Source: an uncultured Prevotellaceae bacterium
GTDB lineage: Bacteria > Bacteroidota > Bacteroidia > Bacteroidales > Bacteroidaceae
Assembly (NCBI GenBank): GCA_902776545.1
Contig: CACYQO010000029.1
Location: forward strand, 1 to 41,020
Length of the DNA stretch: 41,020 nucleotides
Direction of reading: 5' to 3'
Part shown: piece by piece, positions 15,627 through 21,993 of the stretch
How the letters are laid out: each line of letters begins with the position of its first letter
Position numbering within the stretch: the first letter of the stretch is position 1
Translations under genes and position numbers: made by a program
Notes under the pieces: generated by a model
What the model was told of the DNA's origin: nothing
Database searches by the model: none
Seen by the model: only the letters and a program-made list of their open reading frames with translations

Positions 15627-15680
15627 CTTTTACCTTTTTACTTTTTTACCTTTTCACTTTTTTACTTTTTCACTTTTTCA
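15627..15680. repeat. 8-bp tandem repeat between sigma and membrane genes
   Basis: Six to seven copies of a TTTTTCAC/TTTTTTAC-like 8-base unit. The repeat begins inside the last codons of the sigma gene, giving it the ending MVKK and its stop codon, and fills the whole spacer. Confidence 0.7.
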
Positions 15681-16158
15681 CCATTTTTCTAAGTTTCTCT
15701 TTGGTGCGATTCAGTTTCACGGCGACGTTGGTCTTAGTGGTGCCGAGGATGTCGGCGATTTCCTCATAACTCCGTTCTTCCAACCAGAGGAGAATCAGCG
15801 CGCGTTCCAGTTTCCCTAACTGGTTGATGAGTCGGTAGAGCTCCCTGAGCTGTCCTGTCGTGTCCTCGTCTGCTGCCATACTTGCCACATTGGCCGTCAT
15901 CGGTACGGTCTGTGGACGGGCGTTGGAGCGTCTGAGGAATGTGATGCAGGTGTTCATGGCGATGCGGTAGACCCAGGTAGTGAGCTTGCTATCCCCCCGA
16001 TAGCGCGGGAAGCTCTTCCACAGGTTGAGCACCGTCTCCTGAAACAGGTCGTTCAGGTCGTCCTGGTCATTGACATAGATATAGCACACCTTGTAGATCG
16101 TACGTTTCTGTGCCTCGACCATCGTCAGGAAATCTTTCTCTAATTCTTTCGTCTCCAT
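15670..16158 (-). CDS. ECF-type RNA polymerase sigma factor
   Basis: A 162-aa protein that directs RNA polymerase to specific promoters. Sigma region 2 covers about 20-80 (DDLNDLFQETVLNLWKSF, then KLTTWVYRIAMNTCITFLRR). Region 4 covers about 105-155 (LILLWLEERSYEEIADILGT then KTNVAVKLNRTKEKLR), a clear helix-turn-helix. Length is normal. It is the first gene of a two-gene operon with the membrane protein. The signal is unknown. Confidence 0.9.
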   Translation of the reverse strand: METKELEKDFLTMVEAQKRTIYKVCYIYVNDQDDLNDLFQETVLNLWKSFPRYRGDSKLTTWVYRIAMNTCITFLRRSNARPQTVPMTANVASMAADEDTTGQLRELYRLINQLGKLERALILLWLEERSYEEIADILGTTKTNVAVKLNRTKEKLRKMVKK

Positions 16159-16254
16159 TGTTCAACTAAATCCTTACTAACCTATTAGTCGCAGGAAAAG
16201 TGAATTAATTACATCCGGCAGCGAAAAAATGTGAGTATTGCCTGAAATTTGTTC

Positions 16255-17205
16255 TTATACGATATTGATGGCCTTGCCGCTCAGGAAAGAGCGGACATTG
16301 TCTGTGGCAACCTGTATCAGGCGGCTGCGAGCCTCTTTCGTGGCCCAGGCGATGTGAGGGGTGATGATGGCATTCGGCTGTTTCAAGAGCGGATTGTCTG
16401 CCTTTGGCGGTTCCTCAGTAAGTACGTCGGCACAGAAGGCTGCAAGCCTCCTGTCCTCAAGAGCTTCGGCTACGGCCTGATCGTCCACCAACGGTCCGCG
16501 TCCGGTATTGATGAGAATGGCCGTGGGCTTCATCAGTCGCAGCGTCTTGCTGTTTATCATCTGACGGGTACTGTCCGTCAGCGGACAATGCAGCGAAACG
16601 ACATCCGAGGCCGGGAGCAGTTCTTCCAATGATGCCTTCTCGATGCCAGCAGGCAAGGCTTCTGAGGCCTTGCTCGTCAATGCTTTCACCTTCATGCCGA
16701 AGGCGAGTGCTATCTGAGCCACACGCTGTCCGATGTTTCCCAGTCCTACGATGCCGAAGGTCTTGCCCGCTAACTCTGTCAGTTCCGTATCCCAATAGCA
16801 GAAATCGGGATTCGTGCTCCAGCGGCCTTTGCGATTGAGAATGGCGTAATGCTCCGTGCGGTTTGTGACAGTCAGCAGGTGTGCAAACACCATCTGTGCC
16901 ACGCTCTCCGTGCTATAGGCAGGAACGTTGGTCACGATGATGCCCCGTTCGCGGGCTGCCTCGATATCCACCACGTTATAGCCCGTAGCCAGCACGCCGA
17001 TATATCTCAGCCGAGGCAGTTGTGCAATCACCTCTCTGCTGATAATGACCTTGTTGGTCAACACCACTTCCGCATCGGCAGCCCTCGCCACCGTCTCATC
17101 GGCCTTCGTGCGGTCATACACCGTCAACTCACCCAATGCCTCCAGCCCTTTCCAAGACAAATCGCCAGGATTAGCCGTATATCCGTCAAGTATTACTATC
17201 TTCAT
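16255..17205 (-). CDS. D-2-hydroxyacid dehydrogenase
   Basis: A 316-aa NAD(H)-dependent cytoplasmic enzyme that interconverts 2-keto and D-2-hydroxy acids. The Rossmann motif is GLGNIG (154-159). The catalytic residues are R236 (INTGRGPLVDD), E265 (DVLTEEPP) and H284 (ITPHIAWAT), all present. It resembles glycerate/hydroxypyruvate reductases (HprA-like), but the substrate is not fixed by the sequence. I chose ATG 17205 because GGAG lies 7 bases ahead and the family starts with MKIVILDGY; an ATG 10 codons earlier lies close to the promoter. It is a single-gene unit. Confidence 0.9.
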   Translation of the reverse strand: MKIVILDGYTANPGDLSWKGLEALGELTVYDRTKADETVARAADAEVVLTNKVIISREVIAQLPRLRYIGVLATGYNVVDIEAARERGIIVTNVPAYSTESVAQMVFAHLLTVTNRTEHYAILNRKGRWSTNPDFCYWDTELTELAGKTFGIVGLGNIGQRVAQIALAFGMKVKALTSKASEALPAGIEKASLEELLPASDVVSLHCPLTDSTRQMINSKTLRLMKPTAILINTGRGPLVDDQAVAEALEDRRLAAFCADVLTEEPPKADNPLLKQPNAIITPHIAWATKEARSRLIQVATDNVRSFLSGKAINIV

Positions 17206-17232
17206 ATTTACTCCTTCACAACCTTTCGTTTG

Positions 17233-17263
17233 CAAAATTACGCTTATTTTCCGAAATCACCAA
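17233..17263 (-). promoter_or_regulatory. Promoter of the dehydrogenase gene
   Basis: Minus strand TTG (17261-17263), 20 bases, TAATTTTG (17233-17240). Confidence 0.7.
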
Positions 17264-17281
17264 GACTTTTGTACCTAAAAT

Positions 17282-17350
17282 TCGCTTGGTTTTAGGCTGA
17301 GATTAAGAAAAATGTAAGGCTTTTGCAAAAAAAGACAGCTTTAAAAGATA
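17282..17350. repeat. 68-bp direct repeat, left copy
   Basis: TTTAGGCTGAGATTAAGAAA, then GGCTTTTGCAAAAAA and GACAGCT; it matches 17832-17899 at about 58 of 68 positions. It contains a small GGCTTTTGC/GCAAAA fold-back. The pair frames the antitoxin/toxin unit. Confidence 0.75.
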
Positions 17351-17370
17351 CTGGTTTCAGAAATATTTCT

Positions 17371-17378
17371 TACCTTTG
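17371..17378 (+). promoter_or_regulatory. Promoter -7 box of the antitoxin gene
   Basis: TACCTTTG. It lies 18 bases before the ATG at 17397 and just downstream of the left direct repeat. No clear -33 box is visible. Confidence 0.55.
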
Positions 17379-17396
17379 CCAAATAATTATAAAGTC

Positions 17397-17690
17397 ATGG
17401 AAGAAAAGAGGTATCCTACAGTTGAAGAAGAAAGTTTCGGAGGTAAGGTCAGCGAGCCTATTGTTGCTCCTGTTCCTGATACAATGCCTGTCGACGACTT
17501 GACAGAAGTTCACGACTGGATTGATGACCTTGACTGGGACAAGTTCCCCAGTTTCGGTCCTTTCTCCGACGAAGAAGCCATTGCGAGAATCGACAGATTT
17601 GAGGAGAGATTAAGGAAAGGGGAGGTAAAATGGACCTCTTCAGAGCAAGTGTGGGAGGAACTCTATAGCAAATATCCATGGCTAAGATAA
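17397..17690 (+). CDS. Antitoxin-like protein of a ParE-type unit
   Basis: A 97-aa acidic protein. Residues 1-45 look disordered. Residues 50-97 contain FGPFSDEEAIARIDRFEERL, then VKWTSSEQVWEELYSKYPWL, the pattern I associate with Bacteroidales antitoxins found ahead of RelE/ParE-type toxins. The last 13 bases overlap the start of the toxin remnant (ATGGCTAAGATAA), typical of toxin-antitoxin operons. An upstream ATG at 17376 overlaps the promoter box and is rejected. With the toxin apparently broken, it may now be an orphan. Confidence 0.6.
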   Translation: MEEKRYPTVEEESFGGKVSEPIVAPVPDTMPVDDLTEVHDWIDDLDWDKFPSFGPFSDEEAIARIDRFEERLRKGEVKWTSSEQVWEELYSKYPWLR

Positions 17691-17782
17691 CCTGGGAAGA
17701 CGAGGCTGAAGATGTCGTACATGTTGTTGACATTTGGGATACTAAGCGCAATCCCTCTGCCCTTATTCGCAGAATCAAATAG
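17678..17782 (+). pseudogene. Internally deleted ParE/RelE-type toxin
   Basis: A 34-residue reading frame that reads MAKITWEDEAEDVV at the start and HVVDIWDTKRNPSALIRRIK at the end. The first part resembles the N-terminus of ParE/RelE toxins, and DIWDTKRNP is the typical last strand of the same family. Full-length relatives have about 95-105 residues, so about 65 central residues are missing, with the frame kept. The product would lack the fold's core strands and should be inactive. It overlaps the antitoxin gene by 13 bases. Confidence 0.6.
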
Positions 17783-17831
17783 TGTCTCCACCACACTCTA
17801 TCCTTTCACAATCACAATATATGCATCAAAA

Positions 17832-17899
17832 TCGTTTTGCTTTAGGCTGAGATTAAGAAAAACGCATGGCTTTTGCAAAAAAGACAGCTCAAAACGATA
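17832..17899. repeat. 68-bp direct repeat, right copy
   Basis: Same orientation as the copy at 17282-17350. It starts 49 bases after the toxin remnant. Confidence 0.75.
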
Positions 17900-17931
17900 C
17901 GACTTTCATGAATGTGAGGAATTAGAGAAAG

Positions 17932-18078
17932 ATGCAACAAGTTCCATTTTGGAACTAGTTCATCGACGATGTGGCCTATGTCTTTTGGGCCAGCTTGAAG
18001 GATGCAGGCAAGAAGCTCTTTGCCTACATCCGCATGCAAGAGACCTCTGCCTCAGAACTGCTAAATAATATCAGATAA
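17932..18078 (+). pseudogene. Possible gene relic with internal stop
   Basis: From ATG 17932 the frame reads MQQVPFWN, a TAG stop, then FIDDVAYVFWASLKDAGKKL and 20 more residues to a TAA at 18076. Codon use after the stop looks protein-like. It could be the end of a decayed gene carried next to the toxin unit. The family is unknown. Confidence 0.3.
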
Positions 18079-18108
18079 AGATATACTCCGTCCTGTGCTG
18101 ATGTTCTT

Positions 18109-20343
18109 CTATTTTATAATGATATTGATGTCATCAATAACTTGTGTCGATTCAACTAATGGACAATGAATGTCCATATCAAGTTTCCCCATAAGCCCTA
18201 ATTCTTCCTTATGTATGGGGATGATAGCTTTTTTCGGATTGATATGTTCACAAATAGCTTGTAAGGCTTCCTTGCTTGCATGACCACTAGTATGAAGGTG
18301 AATTAATTTCCAATTGTATAGATGTGTGAAATCATACAAATCTTTCTTGAATATCTTTGTGCGCATAGGATCGACATACCCATTAAACATCGAATAAATA
18401 AACAACACATCTTCAGGATTTAAATGAAGAGCTGTCATCGTCTCATGTATTCTCTTTCTAAAAGAGTCTGTATTGCGTACTAACATCGTAAAACCGTATT
18501 GCTTCATTCGTTTCCATTCAGATTCTTTGTCTCTTCCATAGGGGTAAGCAAATAGCTGGTTATAAGGATCAGGCAACTGCTTGAGATTCTTTATTTGCTC
18601 TATCTGGTAACTGTCAGCAATAAAACGTCGATTCTTACTGCAATGTTGCGAAGCCATTAAGAAAGAAACTAATCTGTCTGCGTCCATTGATGAACAGAGG
18701 ACAAAGGCATATTTATACTTACAATTATTTGACTTAAACCATTGATACGCTTCATCTTGCAGTTCTTTTTCAGACATCATTCTCTTATCATCCCTATTTA
18801 ACAGGGTACCTTCGGTAATGAGAACATCAATATCTCCGACTTCATTCTCCACATCATGTAATAGTTCTTTAGCCCTATAACCATGATCTCTGAAGTCACC
18901 AGTATGCAAAATGCGCTTGCCGTCGCACTCTATAACAAACATATATGCATCTATTGCAGAATGGCTAATTGGATATGGCGTCACCTTTATGCCGCCATAA
19001 TCAACTTTAACTTTGGGCTCATATATCTTAAAGCGACTTAACGCCTTAAGACTCTCACAAGCCTCTTCTTTTAGATCATCTGCGAACTTCATGTACTCCT
19101 TCAACGTTGTCATCATTTTTAATGATAGGGCTCCAATATGCTGTTCAACCGTTGTGGGAACTTTAGATTCAAAGCCGATATGATCCCCATGATAGTGTGA
19201 ATAAAATATATGACTCACACCATTCAACAATGTCTCCAGTTCCTTTGGATCGTCATATTTATCATCCGCAGGACTATCGCCTTCTGGCAGATTATGCCCA
19301 AGGTCAATAAGTATTTTGGTGCCGTTACTGGATTCAATCTCTGTAATGCATCCGCCAATTTGGTCAATGCCGCGATGAATAGTGATGGTCATAGCGTCTT
19401 TAAGTTTATACACATTATCGTCAAGCCAAATAACTCTTTTGCCTTTTGCATAATTCTCCCCAACTTTACTATTTTGGTATTGAGCGAAATAGTTCTTCTG
19501 CGCTTCAAAGCTATGATAAGACCTTTCATTGGGATTATATTGGTAGGCATACAAGAACTCAGGTGGTAATGTTGTATCTATGAAAACGCTTTTATCTAAT
19601 AGGCCGAGCAAGTCTCTTTTTTGTTTTAGTAGCATATTCATCTCATCAACAAAAGCTTGCTCCGTTGCAGAGTCGTATCCAATTGTGAACCTGTAAGATT
19701 CTGCATGCTCTTGAATGCCTGACGGATCTTTCAAGGCTTTTGTGCCCTTCTTCAACTCTATTACGCATAAGCGATGATCCCTATTTCTGATTGCAACAAT
19801 ATCAAATCTTGGAGATGGCACTTTCGTCCCTTTCTTAGTTTTACGATTTCCACGATAACAGAAATCAGACTCAGAACTAACCTGATATTCCAAATCAAGA
19901 ATGGTGTAATCTGAATTGCTCATGTTGTCTATACAGATTCTGTGCTGAGTTTTCTTTTCTTCAGTTCCTTTCCCAGTTATTGTATCATAATTATTCATCG
20001 CATCAGTTACGACTTTTATGTATTCCTCATAGCATCCTGATTGATATAACGAAATGGCTTCTTGGTAGTTTTCATTCACTTTTGCCCAATCTTCATCTTC
20101 TTTTTGGGCATGTGTCCTGAAATAATTCTTGTCAAGAACTACACTCTCTGCAGAATGTATTTCTGCCACATTGCCCCCTTGATAATACAGATTCAGATAG
20201 TTATCACGTATTTGTAAAACCAAATCATTCTTTTTTTCTCGGACTAATGATATCAATGGGTATAAAGAACCTCCCTCCATTAGATTTTTTAAGAGACTCT
20301 CGTCATGAATTCCCCTCTTATAAAGTTTTATATTCTTAGTCAT
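18109..20343 (-). CDS. PD-(D/E)XK nuclease-like / RNase J-like fusion
   Basis: A 744-aa soluble protein with two putative nuclease parts. Residues 1-140: N-terminal domain with NYLNLYYQGGNVAEI (48-62), a block I associate with Bacteroidales nuclease-like proteins. Residues 145-290: PD-(D/E)XK-like core, PRFDIVAIRN (D181) and LCVIELKKG (E196, K198). Residues 315-744: metallo-beta-lactamase plus beta-CASP, with SHYHGDH (H383, H385, D387, H388), H461 (ISHSAID), D483 (HTGDFRDHG), then HTSGHAS (H684, H688) and IPIH (H711), as in RNase J and CPSF-73-type RNases. All metal ligands look intact. It is last in a tight three-gene operon, in an accessory region with a toxin-antitoxin unit and restriction genes. 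A defence role is inferred, not shown. Confidence 0.75.
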   Translation of the reverse strand: MTKNIKLYKRGIHDESLLKNLMEGGSLYPLISLVREKKNDLVLQIRDNYLNLYYQGGNVAEIHSAESVVLDKNYFRTHAQKEDEDWAKVNENYQEAISLYQSGCYEEYIKVVTDAMNNYDTITGKGTEEKKTQHRICIDNMSNSDYTILDLEYQVSSESDFCYRGNRKTKKGTKVPSPRFDIVAIRNRDHRLCVIELKKGTKALKDPSGIQEHAESYRFTIGYDSATEQAFVDEMNMLLKQKRDLLGLLDKSVFIDTTLPPEFLYAYQYNPNERSYHSFEAQKNYFAQYQNSKVGENYAKGKRVIWLDDNVYKLKDAMTITIHRGIDQIGGCITEIESSNGTKILIDLGHNLPEGDSPADDKYDDPKELETLLNGVSHIFYSHYHGDHIGFESKVPTTVEQHIGALSLKMMTTLKEYMKFADDLKEEACESLKALSRFKIYEPKVKVDYGGIKVTPYPISHSAIDAYMFVIECDGKRILHTGDFRDHGYRAKELLHDVENEVGDIDVLITEGTLLNRDDKRMMSEKELQDEAYQWFKSNNCKYKYAFVLCSSMDADRLVSFLMASQHCSKNRRFIADSYQIEQIKNLKQLPDPYNQLFAYPYGRDKESEWKRMKQYGFTMLVRNTDSFRKRIHETMTALHLNPEDVLFIYSMFNGYVDPMRTKIFKKDLYDFTHLYNWKLIHLHTSGHASKEALQAICEHINPKKAIIPIHKEELGLMGKLDMDIHCPLVESTQVIDDINIIIK

Positions 20344-20347
20344 GTTA

Positions 20348-20560
20348 TTATTGTTTTAAAGTTTCTAATTCATGTTTATAACACCAAAGACTTCCATCTG
20401 GGCCATGTTGTACAGACAAAGTCTTTCCCATTCTTGCTGCTTTAGACTGCCAGATCCTGAGTATGACTTTTGAGACGAATATGGCATTATCATCGCTAAT
20501 CCACTCTCCGTTATCGTTGCGTATCAGGTGCCAGTCCCTTTTATAATCCATCGTTTCCAT
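20348..20560 (-). CDS. Small unknown protein, 70 aa, nuclease operon
   Basis: Starts METMDYKRDWHLIRNDNGEW. It has mixed strands and a helix (SKVILRIWQSKAARMGKTLS), with no motif I can name. Its ATG shares one base with the previous stop (TAATG), and its stop is 4 bases before the fusion gene, so all three genes are surely co-translated. The size suggests an accessory or inhibitor subunit for the nuclease fusion. Confidence 0.6.
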   Translation of the reverse strand: METMDYKRDWHLIRNDNGEWISDDNAIFVSKVILRIWQSKAARMGKTLSVQHGPDGSLWCYKHELETLKQ

Positions 20561-21084
20561 TAGGCATGTTCGTATTTCGGTACGTCAATTATCACTTCTT
20601 CTTCTGTCTCTTCATCATCGTCATCAATGGTTGGCGCTGCTAATCTTAATACTCCGTCTCTCATTGAAGAGTCAATCAACAGGGTAAGTGGATATATGTC
20701 ATTTTCATCATCGATAATGGGATATCCATTTTCGTCAAACTCCGTCATATATGCAGAGTCAATGCCATACACATAGATGTTTCGGCTATAAGTACCCATT
20801 TCATGGTTAACATAAGGGTCTTTCTCTGCATCAAACGATTTCCCTTGAGTCAATTCCATCCCATAAATTAGAAAAGGTGCAGCACCACACGAACTTGCCA
20901 GAAGGTTCATGACCTGAGAATTCCCATAAAGGTTAAGCGCATATTTAGTAGTATGCCGGCCATGGAAATCCCGTTCGAACTCTTTGATAAGCATTCTAAA
21001 GGAGATTCCATCATGATTGCTTTTACCGTTTTTATTAAAAACAGTAGGGTCAAAATAATAGGTTTCGCTAATCTCTTTTTCCAT
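20560..21084 (-). CDS. Unknown acidic protein, first gene of nuclease operon
   Basis: A 174-aa protein starting MEKEISETYYFDPTVFNKNG. The central part has strands and helices (KYALNLYGNSQVMNLLASSC), and the last 30 residues are strongly acidic (DDDDEETEEE). I recognise no family. The acidic tail could mimic nucleic acid or bind the basic parts of a partner, which is inference. An ATG 17 codons earlier would add a hydrophobic stretch and overlap the weak promoter, so 21084 is preferred. Confidence 0.6.
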   Translation of the reverse strand: MEKEISETYYFDPTVFNKNGKSNHDGISFRMLIKEFERDFHGRHTTKYALNLYGNSQVMNLLASSCGAAPFLIYGMELTQGKSFDAEKDPYVNHEMGTYSRNIYVYGIDSAYMTEFDENGYPIIDDENDIYPLTLLIDSSMRDGVLRLAAPTIDDDDEETEEEVIIDVPKYEHA

Positions 21085-21118
21085 AAAAACACCAATAATT
21101 AGTTCTAATAACGAATTA

Positions 21119-21126
21119 CAAAGGAA
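21119..21126 (-). promoter_or_regulatory. Weak promoter -7 box of the nuclease operon
   Basis: Minus strand TTCCTTTG, one base off TAnnTTTG, 34 bases before the ATG at 21084. No well-spaced -33 box is seen, so an activator or another start may be needed. Confidence 0.3.
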
Positions 21127-21221
21127 AAAACTCACAAGATTTTTAATATTTTAATCAAATTACGCTCAAATTTAAGGAAAGATAACTATAATCTTACAAA
21201 TACCACTTTCCCACTTTGGGC

Positions 21222-21575
21222 GTTACAGTTACAGTTGTTACAGTTATTTTTCGGGCTATCTTGGGGCTGTGTTTGATGTACGTTACATTACATTGTAATC
21301 AAATCAATTTTGAGAGTGTAGGACATAAATTAAAGAAGTTATATATGTACTTATATATATTATAAATTATTATATATTATAATATATAATAATTCTTAAG
21401 TTACTATTTTCTCTTGCTTTTTAAAAATCGGATCATTGTAATGTAATGCGTAATTGTAATGAGCGATGGACTGCCAAAAACTTAACTGTCATTTCTTGCG
21501 TCCCTGCGGTGGCAAGCGGCAAAGCGGAGCTGTCATAATTGTCATCATTTTAACTGTAACAACTGTAACTGTAAC
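21222..21575. repeat. Perfect 25-bp inverted repeat pair, nested repeats
   Basis: The 25 bases at 21222-21246 (GTTACAGTTACAGTTGTTAC plus AGTTA) are the exact complement of 21551-21575. Inside lie a second, weaker TTACATTACA pair (about 21283 and 21440), a very A/T-rich core (21338-21400) and the 38-bp dispersed repeat. The whole stretch from 21140 to 21960 has no gene I can support. Confidence 0.8.
21493..21530 (-). repeat. 38-bp dispersed repeat, copy 2
   Basis: Its complement matches 213-250 at 34 of 38 bases. It lies inside the loop of the 25-bp inverted repeat. Confidence 0.6.
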
Positions 21576-21665
21576 GGGAGCGATGTCTGTGTCAATATAT
21601 GAGCGTGGCTGAAATTGTTTTACAAAAGAAGAAGGCATGGAGAAGGGGCGGACTTTGGATAGTCC

Positions 21666-21700
21666 AAACTGGGAGTTTCCTGTAACTAAACTCCCGGTTT
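21666..21700. repeat. Strong hairpin in the gene-free stretch
   Basis: AAACTGGGAGTTT and AAACTCCCGGTTT pair over 13 positions (one G-T) around a 9-base loop. A T-run does not follow. Further on are AATTTTG/CAAAATT (21803-21820) and the palindrome GGTTACA-CT-TGTAACC (21848-21863), which repeats the GTTACA theme. Confidence 0.55.
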
Positions 21701-21964
21701 ACTGCCTGTAAAGTCTGGTTTTCATTAGTTCAAAATCAGGGCTTTGTAATTGCCTGTTTATCAGATAGATACAAAATTGTTAAAATAAAAAGCCTTGTTG
21801 TGAATTTTGTTGACAAAATTGTAGTGGTTCAGGCCAAAGGGTTACAGGGTTACACTTGTAACCGTAACCGTTTTAGTGTATCTCAAACAGCGTGAATTGG
21901 CATTTTTATGATTGTTGGAAGGCAAGTTTTCGGCTTTTGTGGCCGAATTATTGAAATCTTTTTG

Positions 21965-21972
21965 TAACTTTG
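21965..21972 (+). promoter_or_regulatory. Promoter -7 box of the beta-glucosidase gene
   Basis: TAACTTTG, 21 bases ahead of the ATG at 21994. The -33 box is poorly defined. Confidence 0.6.
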
Positions 21973-21993
21973 CAGCGACTAATGATTTATGAT

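Noticed and set aside
213-21530. Composite transposon bounded by the 38-bp inverted copies
   Set aside because: No transposase lies inside or near the ends, and ordinary chromosomal genes (sigma factor, dehydrogenase, GNAT) lie between. A dispersed repeat explains the match better.
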